From Serpentinimonas maccroryi (GTDB lineage: Bacteria > Pseudomonadota > Gammaproteobacteria > Burkholderiales > Burkholderiaceae_C), in the NCBI RefSeq assembly GCF_000828915.1, contig NZ_AP014569.1:124001-188000 (forward strand): DNA of 64,000 nt, in the 5' to 3' direction. Both the position numbers and the translations under genes were made by a program. This document shows positions 37,960 to 45,963 of the stretch, piece by piece (the first letter of the stretch is position 1; the number at the start of each line of letters is the position of its first letter). A model generated the notes under the pieces. That model searched no databases. It was given only the letters and a program-made list of their open reading frames with translations, and had not been told where the DNA came from.

Positions 37960-38669
37960 GGCTGCGTCCTAAGGTCGGGGGCAGGGGGCGGCTTGAGCAG
38001 CAGCAGCGGTTGTTCCAGCACGCGAAAGTCGAGCGGTGCGCGCATGCGCGTCACTTACAGCACCAGCGTGCGCACATCGCGGGCCTCAATGCCCTGTTCG
38101 ATGTGCAGGCGCAACTGGCGCTGCGCGCGCAGCAACGTGACGCAGGCAGACCAGAACGCCACCCAGCGGCTGCGCCCGAAGCGCGCCTTGTAGGCCTCGC
38201 GGTCTTCCAGCAGATCGGTGTACAGGCCCATGCTGGCGTTGACCAGGAACAGGCGCTGGTTGATGGCCGCCACCTGCACCGGTTGCGCGGCCCAGCCCAG
38301 CAGCCCACGCACCGCCTCGGCCGGGTCGGTGGGTATGCCGTGCGTGCGCGCAAAGTAGTTGAAGGTGCCTTGGGGCACGGCCCCCATGGGGCAGCCGGCC
38401 GCGTGCGCGTACTGCGCCACCGTGTTCAGGGTGCCGTCGCCGCCCACGGCCACCACCGCCGTGCCGGTGGCCAGCGCCTTGGCCGTGGCTTGTTGCGCCA
38501 CCGCGCTCAGCTCAGCCGGCTGGCAAAAATGCAGCTCCCCGCGCCGTCCAGCGGCCTGCAACACGCTGTCGATGAGCGCGCCCTTGGCGTCGGCGGCGCT
38601 GCGGCCCGAAGCCGCGTTGATGACGAGCTGCAGCGCCGCGGCGGGGTCGATGGTGGGGCTGGGGCTCAT
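37956..38669 (-). pseudogene. Diacylglycerol kinase family lipid kinase, internally deleted
   Basis: From the ATG at 38669 the frame gives the nucleotide-binding domain of a DAGK/YegS-type lipid kinase (QLVINAASGRSAADAKGALI, VVAVGGDGTLNTVAQYAHAAGCPMG, VPQGTFNYFARTHGI) and then the start of the second domain, ending at VRTLVL with a TAA at 38057-38055. In the same frame, past this stop, reading goes on VTRMRAPLDFRVLEQPLLLL up to a TGA at 37958-37956 that overlaps the next start. That looks like the family's C-terminal strand. About 70-90 residues of the middle of the second domain are missing. A small deletion that kept frame but created a stop best explains this. A truncated product of 204 residues is still possible. 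Confidence 0.7.
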
Positions 38670-38713
38670 GGCGCGCACGCCATCCGGGTGGAGACGATCG
38701 GATGCAAGCGAAT

Positions 38714-39802
38714 TCAATCGTGGCGCAGCAGGTCGCCAAAGACGGTGTGCTCGCCCTCTCGGCGATCGGCACCGGGTGCGTCGTACAACACCAGCCAGCT
38801 GGGCTTGCGCCCCGCAAGGTCGGCCGGCAGATCGCAGATCGCTTCGGCGCGGTTGCTGCCCTGGCCATGCGGCAGCACCACCGATTCGCTCAGCGCCGAC
38901 TCGAACCGCACCGGCTCCAGGTTGGCTTCGAGAAGCAGCCGCGCGGCCGGCCATTTATAGACGCGGATTTCGCCGTTGAGCACCATCGTCGGGCCGGCCA
39001 GCAGGTACAGGTCGTCGCCAGAAAAATGCAAATCGCGCACACCCAAGCCATCGAGCTGCAAAAAGTGTTTGCGCAGCAGCGTGCCGTTGTCGTCCAGCGG
39101 TACCAGGCGCAGTTCGTCGCCGCGCGCCTGCACTTCGATCTCGAGCAGCGCCGACCAGCCGCGCAGCACCGGCCCGCGCAGGCCCAGCAGCAGCCGGCGC
39201 CCGAACACCGCCAGGCCTTCGATGTCAAAGCCGTTGTCCTTGCCCGGGATTTGCAGGTAGGGCCCGAAGTGCGGGTCGTCGGCCAGCGCCCGCGTGAGCA
39301 GGTTGTGTTGGGCATCGCCCTTGATGCGCAGGGCGCGGCGGCCGTCGGCGGCCAAGCGCACCAAGCAAGGCGCGCCGCTGGCGTCGGGCTCGATCGGCAG
39401 GCAGGCCAGCAGGCGCCGGTTGCCGTCTAGGGCCAGCTTGGCCAGCCGCCGGGCGTTGTCGGCGTGGCTGCGCTCGGGTTTGGCGTTTTTGCGCTTCAGG
39501 CCATGCGAGCCCACCAGCCACAAAAAGCCGTCCACCACCGCCATGCCCTCGATGTCGGCCTCTTCGTCGGGGGCGCCGGGCAGATCGAGCAGGTCGGCCA
39601 GCGGGAAATCGCACACCTCGCCAAAGCGCAGCGTCTCGCGTCCCACCGGCTCGAGCCGGCGCAGGCGCTCGACGCCACAGGCTTCGTCGCCCGCCACCCA
39701 AAGCCAGTCGCCCGTAAAGGCCGCCCCCGAGAGGTTGGTTTTAACCAGGCAGTCGGCGCTGAACTCCAGCCGCACGGCATTGGCGCTTCGGGTGTTGGGC
39801 AT
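38714..39802 (-). CDS. DUF3616 domain protein
   Basis: A 362-residue protein of the DUF3616 family, whose members look like beta-propeller proteins with repeated short strands ending in Asp (EEADIEGMAVVDGFLWLVGSHG, DNGFDIEGLAVFGRRLLLGLRG). Their function is not known. The ATG at 39802 is preceded by CGGAG. There is no signal peptide, so it is probably cytoplasmic. It lies upstream of the broken lipid kinase gene on the same strand, with 44 bases between. The family call is good, but nothing more can be said. Confidence 0.82.
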   Translation of the reverse strand: MPNTRSANAVRLEFSADCLVKTNLSGAAFTGDWLWVAGDEACGVERLRRLEPVGRETLRFGEVCDFPLADLLDLPGAPDEEADIEGMAVVDGFLWLVGSHGLKRKNAKPERSHADNARRLAKLALDGNRRLLACLPIEPDASGAPCLVRLAADGRRALRIKGDAQHNLLTRALADDPHFGPYLQIPGKDNGFDIEGLAVFGRRLLLGLRGPVLRGWSALLEIEVQARGDELRLVPLDDNGTLLRKHFLQLDGLGVRDLHFSGDDLYLLAGPTMVLNGEIRVYKWPAARLLLEANLEPVRFESALSESVVLPHGQGSNRAEAICDLPADLAGRKPSWLVLYDAPGADRREGEHTVFGDLLRHD

Positions 39803-39841
39803 GGGGGGCTCCGGGGTTGGTGGCGTGCACGGACGCACGGT

Positions 39842-41305
39842 TTAGCGCTGTATAGCATACATTTTGCGCCAGCGCGCCAGCAGCGGCCACAGCAGCAACA
39901 GCAGCGCCAGCCCCAGTGCCGGCAGCACCAGCGGTTGCGCCAGCAGCACCAGCCCATCGCCGCGCGCGTGCATGAAGGCGCGGCGCAGGTTGTCCTCGAA
40001 GATCGGCCCGAGCACGACGCCAAAGACGATCGGGGCCAGCGGATAGTCGGCCTTGCGCAACACATAGCCCAGCAGACCAAAACCGGCCAGCAGCGCGACA
40101 TCGAAGGCCAGCCGGCTTTGGGCATAGACCCCAAGCACGCCCACCAGCACGATCAGCGGCGTCAGCCAGCCCAGCGGCAGCGCCAGCAGCCGCACCCAGA
40201 GCCCGATCAGCGGCAGATTGAGCACCAGCAGCGCCAAGTTGGCCAGCACCATGCCCCAGATGATGGCCTCGAACAGCTCCGGCGAGCGCTCGAACATGAC
40301 AGCGCCGGGGGCGATGCCGTGCAGCATGAAGGCCCCCAGCAACACCGCCATGGCCGGGTTGCCGGGCAGCCCGAGGCCGATCAGCGGCACCAGCCCGGCT
40401 TGGGCGCTGGCGTTGTTGGCGGCCTCGGGCCCGGCCACGCCCGACAGCGCGCCGTGCCCGTACTGGGCGCGGTCACGCGCCACGCGCCGCTCCAGCGCCA
40501 GGCTCATCATCGAGGCCAGCAGCGTCTTGCCGCCCGGCAGCATCCCCACCAGTGCGCCCACCGCCGTGCCGCGCAGCGCCGGCGCCAGACTGGCACGCAG
40601 TTCGCTCACGCGCGGCCAGATGCGGCCGATGGGGGCGATGCGCGTGCCGGCGCGCAGCCCGGCGTGGCTGGCCAGCACCTCGCCCAGACCAAACAGGCCG
40701 ACGATCAGCGGCACGAGGCCGATGCCGTCGCGCAGTTCAGCCAGCCCGAGGGTAAAGCGCGGCGCCCCGCCGCCGAAGTCGGTGCCCACCAGCCCGAGCA
40801 TCAATCCCAGCAGCAGCATGGCCAGGGCCTTGAGGCGCTGCGGCTGGCCGATGCAGACCAGCGCCACCGCCGCCAGCAGCACCAGCGCGGCCACATCGGC
40901 CGGCCCCAAGCCCAGCGCCAGCCGCGCCAGCGCCGGTGTCAGCGCCGCCACCAGCGCCGCGGTGATGAGGCCGGCCAGAAACGAGGCCAGCGCCGCCACC
41001 GCCAGCGCCACCCCGGCCTGCCCCTTGAGCGCCAGCCGGTGCCCTTCTTCGGCCGTGACCACGCCCGAGGCCTCGCCCGGCAGCTTGAGCAAAATGGCGG
41101 TGGTCGAGGAGCCATACTGGGCCCCGAAATAGACCCCACACAACAGCACGATGGCCGCCTGCGGCTCGAGCAGAAACGAGGCCGGCAACAGCAAGGCCAT
41201 GGTGGCCGCCGGCCCGATGCCGGGCAACACCCCAACCAGTGTCCCCAACCCGGCGCCGAGCAAGGCCGGGCCCGCCAGCGCCCACGCCAGTTCGAGGCTC
41301 ATCAT
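39842..41305 (-). CDS. tctA: Tripartite tricarboxylate transporter large permease, TctA family
   Basis: A 487-residue protein with about 12 membrane helices, the main permease of a tripartite tricarboxylate carrier. Family marks are GTLVGVLPGIGPAATMALLLPASF, YGAQYGSSTTAILLKLPGE-type sequence (FGAQYGSSTTAILLKLPGEA), and NNASAQAGLVPLIGLGLPGNPAMAVLLGA-like segments. It overlaps the tctB gene by 4 bases (ATGA at 41302-41305). With tctB and the divergent tctC it makes a complete system for citrate or another carboxylate; the real ligand is unknown. Confidence 0.93.
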   Translation of the reverse strand: MMSLELAWALAGPALLGAGLGTLVGVLPGIGPAATMALLLPASFLLEPQAAIVLLCGVYFGAQYGSSTTAILLKLPGEASGVVTAEEGHRLALKGQAGVALAVAALASFLAGLITAALVAALTPALARLALGLGPADVAALVLLAAVALVCIGQPQRLKALAMLLLGLMLGLVGTDFGGGAPRFTLGLAELRDGIGLVPLIVGLFGLGEVLASHAGLRAGTRIAPIGRIWPRVSELRASLAPALRGTAVGALVGMLPGGKTLLASMMSLALERRVARDRAQYGHGALSGVAGPEAANNASAQAGLVPLIGLGLPGNPAMAVLLGAFMLHGIAPGAVMFERSPELFEAIIWGMVLANLALLVLNLPLIGLWVRLLALPLGWLTPLIVLVGVLGVYAQSRLAFDVALLAGFGLLGYVLRKADYPLAPIVFGVVLGPIFEDNLRRAFMHARGDGLVLLAQPLVLPALGLALLLLLWPLLARWRKMYAIQR

Positions 41306-42027
41306 GGATGCAAGGCCGCTGCCAGGGCCGGCGGCAGCAGCTGAAACGGCACCTGCAAGCCGAGCACAAACACCAGCAGCCAGAGCAGGCTCAAGGCCGA
41401 TCCGATCAACAGCGCGTGCGGCCAGCGGTTGGCGGCGGCGCGCGCCGCCAGCAGCGCCAGCAACCAGGTGGCCAGCGCCACCCCCAGCACGGGCACCAGC
41501 AGAGCAAAGCCCAGCACCGCGGCCAGCGTCAGAGCGGCGGCGCGCGGCTGGCCGGCGTTGGGGGCCTCGGCGGCGCAGACCGCCGATTCGGTATCAGCGG
41601 CGCAGACCGCAGATTCGGTCTCAGCAGCGCCGGCCGCCGTTTCGGCCTTGGCCCAGCCGGCCCGATGGCTGCGCCAGAGCAGCAGCAGCGCCACGCCCAG
41701 CAGGGCAACGGCCAACAGCCCCGGCCAGTAACCCGGCCCCATGCGCGTGAAGCTGCCCAGCGCCAGTTCGGGCCGCTGCCCGACCTGCGTCAGCACCCAC
41801 ACCGCCAGCAACAGCAGCGCCCAAGCCACCGCGCGCAGGCCCCAGAGCTGGGCGGTGGGTGCGAGCTCCAAGGGACCTAAGGGGGCCGAGGAGGTGACGG
41901 TGTTCCTACTGCCGGCCGCATCGCCGCTGCCAGACCAAGCCCAAGCCGCAGCGCCAACCGTTGTGTGGGCCGGGCTGCAGGGGGCATCGGGTGGGGGTGC
42001 GGGCGCGGGGTTATCTGACGGCCGCAT
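41302..42027 (-). CDS. tctB: Tripartite tricarboxylate transporter small permease, TctB family
   Basis: The 241-residue product has four hydrophobic segments (AVAWALLLLAVWVLTQVG, GYWPGLLAVALLGVALLLL, AALTLAAVLGFALLVPVLGV, HALLIGSALSLLWLLVFVLG) and the RMGPGYWP motif of TctB. The N-terminal 60 residues before the first helix are Pro/Ala-rich and not part of the family domain, so the start is unsure; ATGs at 42042 and 42027 are both possible. A loop between helices 2 and 3 holds a tandem repeat of TESAVCAA. It is divergent from tctC with about 135 bases between. Confidence 0.85.
   Translation of the reverse strand: MRPSDNPAPAPPPDAPCSPAHTTVGAAAWAWSGSGDAAGSRNTVTSSAPLGPLELAPTAQLWGLRAVAWALLLLAVWVLTQVGQRPELALGSFTRMGPGYWPGLLAVALLGVALLLLWRSHRAGWAKAETAAGAAETESAVCAADTESAVCAAEAPNAGQPRAAALTLAAVLGFALLVPVLGVALATWLLALLAARAAANRWPHALLIGSALSLLWLLVFVLGLQVPFQLLPPALAAALHP
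41570..41623. repeat. Tandem repeat, 2 x 27 bp inside tctB
   Basis: Two units (41570-41596 and 41597-41623) match at 25 of 27 bases and code for TESAVCAA(D/E) twice in the loop between membrane helices 2 and 3. A third, degraded unit may follow. Confidence 0.8.
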
Positions 42028-42040
42028 ACTGATCAATAAC

Positions 42041-42059
42041 AAGAACCATTCGCATTAGC
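42041..42059 (-). promoter_or_regulatory. Fur-like box between tctB and tctC
   Basis: Minus-strand GCTAATGCGAATGGTTCTT matches the Fur consensus GATAATGATAATCATTATC at 12 of 19 positions by hand count. It lies in the divergent promoter region of tctBA and tctC. This is suggestive only. Confidence 0.35.
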
Positions 42060-42162
42060 GTTATTTTATGGTCTAATGCCGTTTCCGTCAAGGGACAGAC
42101 TGTGGCCGTTTGCGCTGCCGATCGTCGCCTCACCCAAAGCTAATTTTTTCGGAGTTGTCTGC

Positions 42163-43143
42163 ATGAGCACCCGCCGTACCCTACTCAAATCATCGGCCGC
42201 TGCGGCGGCCCTGGTCGTCGCCCCAGCGATTGTGCGCGCCCAGAATTTTCCTTCGCGCCCGCTGCGCCTGATCGTCGCTTCGGCGGCCGGTGGCAATGCC
42301 GACGTGGTCACGCGCCTGATGGCGCCCGAGCTCGAGCAGCGCCTCGGGCAGCGCATCGTGGTTGAAAACCTCGCCGCTTCGTCGGGCATGCAGGGCACCG
42401 AGGCGGTGGCGCGCGCCGAGCCCGACGGTCACACGCTGCTGGTGGGCACCGCCTCGCAACTGGTGTTCAATCTGGCGCTGTTCGACCCCATGCCCTTTGA
42501 CCTCGTGGGCAGCTTGCGTGGCGTGGCCATGATCAACAAGGTGCCGCTGGTCATGCTGGTCAACCCCAATGATCCGGCCGCCAACATGCGCGACTACATC
42601 GCGCGCCTGCGCGCTGCACCGGGGCGTTACCAGTACGGTTCGGGCCCGCGCGGCACCACCACCCACATCACTGGTCTGATGTGGGCGCGTGCGGCCGGGG
42701 TCGAAGTCCAACACGTGCCCTACCGCGCCGGCGCCGAGGGGCTGCGCGATCTCATGGCTGGGCGCATCTCGCACCAGTTCGACGTCGCCGTGACCGCCAT
42801 CCCGCACGTGCAGTCGCGCGCGCTGCGTGCGCTGGCCGTGACCAGCCGCCGCCGCTTGCAGGTGCTGCCCGATGTGCCCACGGCCGCCGAACAGGGCCTG
42901 CCAGGTTTCGAGGGCTTTACCTGGAACTCGATCGCCGCGCCGGCGGGCACGCCGCAGCCCATCGTCGAGCGCCTGAACCGCGAAATCGCGGCCGTGCTCG
43001 AAGTGCCGGCGCTGCGCGAGCGCCTCGTGGGCTGGGGCAGCGAGTTCACCGGTGCCATGAGCCCGTCGCAGGTCGATGCCTTTTACGCCGAAGACCGGCG
43101 CATCTGGGTGCCGCTGGTGCGCGAAGCCAGCCGGGCGGTTTAG
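42163..43143 (+). CDS. tctC: Bug-family periplasmic substrate-binding protein TctC
   Basis: A 326-residue periplasmic receptor. The ATG at 42163 follows GGAG and opens a twin-arginine-like signal (MSTRRTLLKSSAAAAALVVA, cut near VRA-QN). The mature protein has the Bug pattern: PLRLIVASAAGGNADVVTR, VVENLAASSG, AEPDGHTLLVG, VPYRAGAEGLRDLMAGRI and APAGTPQPIVERLNREI. It differs from most Bugs in having ASAAGGNAD in place of PFPPGGxTD at the ligand carboxylate loop. It stands divergent to tctBA and should feed that permease. Confidence 0.93.
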   Translation: MSTRRTLLKSSAAAAALVVAPAIVRAQNFPSRPLRLIVASAAGGNADVVTRLMAPELEQRLGQRIVVENLAASSGMQGTEAVARAEPDGHTLLVGTASQLVFNLALFDPMPFDLVGSLRGVAMINKVPLVMLVNPNDPAANMRDYIARLRAAPGRYQYGSGPRGTTTHITGLMWARAAGVEVQHVPYRAGAEGLRDLMAGRISHQFDVAVTAIPHVQSRALRALAVTSRRRLQVLPDVPTAAEQGLPGFEGFTWNSIAAPAGTPQPIVERLNREIAAVLEVPALRERLVGWGSEFTGAMSPSQVDAFYAEDRRIWVPLVREASRAV

Positions 43144-43272
43144 GCGCTTCGATTCACCCCAGCAGGTGCGCAGCCGCAGGCGCATGCATCTGCTTGGGCT
43201 CTTGCACCTGTGCGCGCTCCCGGAGATGCCGGCGGTTACAGGACCGTGTTGGTGTGCAGGCCGCCGGGGGGC

Positions 43273-44385
43273 CTAGCCGCCGTTGCAAACCACCGCCTGC
43301 GCCGGCGGTGCGCCAGCCGCAGCGCCGCGCTCGAAGGTGACGACGTGATCCACCGCCGCCTTAATCCCGATCCACTCGCCGACGGCGTGGTCGTGGTGCG
43401 AAGGCACGTGCGTCATCACCGTCTCGCCGCTGTTCAGTTGCAGGGTGTAGAGGAACTCGGAGCCGCGAAACGATTTGCGCACGATGCGCGCCTTCACCGG
43501 TGCGGCGTCGTCGTGCACGATGTCGTCGGCGCGCAGCAGCACGTCGCACAGGCCGTCGGGGTAAGCGCTGGGCAGCGGGCACGCGGCCACGTCTTGCAGC
43601 GGCCCTAGGGGGGTTTGCACCTGCACCTCGGCGCCCAAATGGGCGATCTGCGCCGGGGCAAACACGCCGTGGCCGATGAATTCGGCCACGAAGCGCGTGG
43701 CCGGGCGGTGGTAGAGCGTGTAAGCGCGGTCCCACTGGTGCAGCTCGCCCTGGTGCATCACGCCGATCATGTCGCCAATAGCAAAGGCTTCGAGCTGGTC
43801 GTGCGTCACCAGCAGCGCGGTGGCCCCGGCGGCCTTCAAAATCCCGCGCACTTCGTGCGCCAGGCGCTCGCGCAGGTCCACGTCGAGGTTGGAGAAAGGC
43901 TCGTCGAGCAGCAGCAGGCGTGGGCTGGGGGCGAGTGCGCGCGCCAGCGCCACACGCTGCTGCTGGCCGCCCGAGAGCTCGTGCGGGTAGCGCCCGTGCA
44001 GCCCCTCGAGCCCGACCAGCGCCAGCACCTCTTGCACCCGCTGCAGCCGCGCTGGCTTGGGCAGATGGCGCAGCCCGAAGGCCACGTTGGCGCGCACGTC
44101 AAGGTGCGGAAACAGCGCGTAATCTTGGAATACCATGCCGACGCGGCGCTGCTCGGGCGGCATATGCGTCTGGGCGTTGCTGACCACTTCACCCCCAAGC
44201 GCGACTTGTCCACCGCTGGCGCGCTCGAGCCCGGCCACGGCGCGCAGCAAGGTGGTTTTGCCGCAGCCCGAAGGGCCGATCAGCACCCCGATCTGGCCCG
44301 CCTCGAGGCCGAAAGAAACAGAGCGCACCGCAGGCTGGGCGGTGTGGGGGTATTGAACCGAGAGTTGGGACAGGGTCAGGAACAT
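43273..44385 (-). CDS. ABC transporter ATP-binding protein, iron(III) type (FbpC-like)
   Basis: A 370-residue ATPase: Walker A GPSGCGKTT (37-45), Q-loop VFQDYALFPHLDV, signature LSGGQQQRVALARAL, Walker B LLLLDEPFSNLD, switch His in VTHDQLEAF, and a C-terminal regulatory domain after TRFVAEFIGHGVF. The YTLYHRPATRFVAEFIG-type linker and domain are characteristic of ferric iron (FbpC/FutC) and related importers. No permease or binding protein lies next to it, so its partners must be elsewhere. A Fur-like AT-rich site lies just upstream (44403-44430), in line with iron control. Other substrates of this class (sulfate, spermidine, molybdate) are less likely but possible. Confidence 0.88.
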   Translation of the reverse strand: MFLTLSQLSVQYPHTAQPAVRSVSFGLEAGQIGVLIGPSGCGKTTLLRAVAGLERASGGQVALGGEVVSNAQTHMPPEQRRVGMVFQDYALFPHLDVRANVAFGLRHLPKPARLQRVQEVLALVGLEGLHGRYPHELSGGQQQRVALARALAPSPRLLLLDEPFSNLDVDLRERLAHEVRGILKAAGATALLVTHDQLEAFAIGDMIGVMHQGELHQWDRAYTLYHRPATRFVAEFIGHGVFAPAQIAHLGAEVQVQTPLGPLQDVAACPLPSAYPDGLCDVLLRADDIVHDDAAPVKARIVRKSFRGSEFLYTLQLNSGETVMTHVPSHHDHAVGEWIGIKAAVDHVVTFERGAAAGAPPAQAVVCNGG

Positions 44386-44402
44386 GGTGCTTTATTCTAG
44401 AC

Positions 44403-44430
44403 GATTGTTGTTCTCATTCATAATGATGAA
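44403..44430 (-). promoter_or_regulatory. Fur-like region upstream of the iron-type ABC ATPase
   Basis: An AT-rich island in GC-rich DNA, containing overlapping CATT/AATG-type hexamers (GTTCTCATTCATAATGATGA on the plus strand) like those of Fur boxes. It begins 18 bases before the ATPase start. By-eye call only; no single 19-mer exceeds about 10 matches to the consensus. Confidence 0.35.
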
Positions 44431-44519
44431 AGAGCGTTTCTCGCCTCCGTTTACCCTGCGTCGGCCCACCTCCCGCTTTATACTTTGAGGGCATTTACGC
44501 GCCGCTCAACCCGATTCCC

Positions 44520-45641
44520 ATGGCCAAACCCAAGCTGAAAAAAATTCCGACTGCCCAAGTGCGGCTCGGTATGTACATCGAGGGTTTTTGCGGCTCTTGG
44601 ATGGATCACCCGTTCTGGCGCAGCAAGTTCGTCATCACCGATGCGCACGATCTGAGTTTGGTGCACGGGTGCGCGATCAAGGAGGTGCTGATCGACGTCA
44701 GCCAGGGCTTGGATGTCGCACCAGCCGCCGCCACCAACGCCGATCCCGCTTCCGTCGCCGCAGAGCCCCAGCCGCCTGCCGCCAGCCCTGAGGTGCTTGC
44801 CAGCTCCGACACCGAGGCGGTCTCGATGCGCGACGAGTATCAGCGTGCAGCCGCCATCTGCAAAGCCGCCACCGGCGCGGTGCGCCACATGTTCGCCGAG
44901 GTGCGCATGGGCCGCGCCATCGACCCAGAGGTGGCGCGCCAAGTGGCCGAGGAGATCACCGATTCGGTGTTGCGCAACGGCGGCGCCCTGATCAGCCTCG
45001 CGCGCCTGAAAAGCGCCGACGGCTACACCTACATGCACTCGGTGGCGGTGTGCGCGCTGATGGTGGCGCTGGCGCGTCAGTTGGGTTTGAGCGCAGCCGA
45101 GACGCGCGCGGCGGGCTTTGCGGGCCTGATGCACGACCTAGGCAAGGCCGACGTGCCGCTGGAGGTGCTCAACAAAGCCGGCCGCCTGACCGAAGCCGAA
45201 TTTGCCCAAGTGCGCCTGCACCCAGAACACGGGCACCGGCGCTTGCTCGCCGCCGGCGTCGATGACCCGATGGCGCTCGACGTCTGCCTGCACCACCACG
45301 AGCGGCTCGACGGCAAGGGCTACCCAAAGCGGTTGGCGGGCGAGGCCATCAGCCGCATGGCGCGCATGGGGGCGGTGTGCGATGTCTATGACGCCATCAC
45401 CTCGAACCGGCCCTACAAAGAGGGCTGGGACCCGGCCGAATCGCTGGCCAAAATGGCGCAGTGGACCCACGGCCACCTCGATGCCGCGATTTTTCAGGCC
45501 TTTGTGCGCAGCCTCGGCATTTACCCCACGGGTTCGCTGGTGCGGCTGAGCAACGGCAAGCTGGCGGTGGTGGTGGAGCAGTCCAAGGCGTCTTTGCTCA
45601 AGCCGGTGGTTAAAACCGTGTTTTCCACCACGAGCAATTAG
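44520..45641 (+). CDS. HD-GYP domain cyclic di-GMP phosphodiesterase
   Basis: A 373-residue cytoplasmic enzyme that hydrolyses cyclic di-GMP. The N-terminus (residues 1-62, KKIPTAQVRLGMYIEG...HPFWRSKF) is the DUF3391 domain; after an Ala/Pro-rich linker comes the HD-GYP domain with His173, the HD pair at 205-206 (GLMHDLGKADVP), HPEHGHRR, and HHHERLDGKGYP at 258-269. All metal ligands and the GYP motif are kept, so it should be active. It may oppose the GGDEF enzyme at 51.3 kb and affect pilus-based behaviour. Confidence 0.94.
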   Translation: MAKPKLKKIPTAQVRLGMYIEGFCGSWMDHPFWRSKFVITDAHDLSLVHGCAIKEVLIDVSQGLDVAPAAATNADPASVAAEPQPPAASPEVLASSDTEAVSMRDEYQRAAAICKAATGAVRHMFAEVRMGRAIDPEVARQVAEEITDSVLRNGGALISLARLKSADGYTYMHSVAVCALMVALARQLGLSAAETRAAGFAGLMHDLGKADVPLEVLNKAGRLTEAEFAQVRLHPEHGHRRLLAAGVDDPMALDVCLHHHERLDGKGYPKRLAGEAISRMARMGAVCDVYDAITSNRPYKEGWDPAESLAKMAQWTHGHLDAAIFQAFVRSLGIYPTGSLVRLSNGKLAVVVEQSKASLLKPVVKTVFSTTSN

Positions 45642-45644
45642 CGC

Positions 45645-45782
45645 GTGCAGCCGCAACTGATCGACCTCTCGGCACCCGACTGCCGCTGGCAGATCGAAAA
45701 GCGCGAAAACCCCAAAGACTGGAAAATCCCCGACCTCGACGCGGTCTGGATGGATGAGCTGGCGAATCCACAGGGCGCATAG
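45645..45782 (+). CDS. Possible small protein of 45 residues
   Basis: Starting at a GTG only 3 bases after the HD-GYP stop, the frame reads VQPQLIDLSAPDCRWQIEKR and goes on to ENPKDWKIPDLDAVWMDELA. It is short, balanced in composition and not like a random GC-rich frame: it is rich in Trp, Asp, Lys and Ile. I do not recognise it. It may be a real small gene coupled to the phosphodiesterase or the tail of a lost longer gene. Confidence 0.4.
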   Translation: MQPQLIDLSAPDCRWQIEKRENPKDWKIPDLDAVWMDELANPQGA

Positions 45783-45829
45783 GGTGGGTGCAGCAATAGC
45801 GGCACCTGGATCCGAGAACTGGCAGGGTG

Positions 45830-45904
45830 TGGCCCCACCGACAGGAATCGAACCTGTATTTGCCGCTTAGGAGGCGGCCGTTCTATCCATTGAACTACGG
45901 CGGG
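45830..45904 (-). tRNA. tRNA-Arg (anticodon CCT)
   Basis: Minus-strand cloverleaf: acceptor CCCGCCG with CGGTGGG (one G-T pair), D-arm GTTC/GAAC, anticodon stem GCCGC/GCGGC with loop CTCCTAA (anticodon CCT, codon AGG), T-arm ACAGG/CCTGT with loop TTCGATT, discriminator G and encoded CCA. It reads a rare arginine codon in this genome. Confidence 0.96.
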
Positions 45905-45963
45905 TGGTAGCTGCGCAAGATTATCCCCGATGCCCGCTGCTGAGGGCGACATTGCTGGGGGCG

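Noticed and set aside
39464-41344. A 626-codon open frame opposite tctA
   Set aside because: Almost only Gln, Arg, His, Gly and Ala, which mirrors the membrane protein on the other strand.
43162-43211. Terminator after tctC from the CAGGTGC/GCACCTG dyad
   Set aside because: The arms are 34 bases apart and there is no T tract, so the call is too weak.
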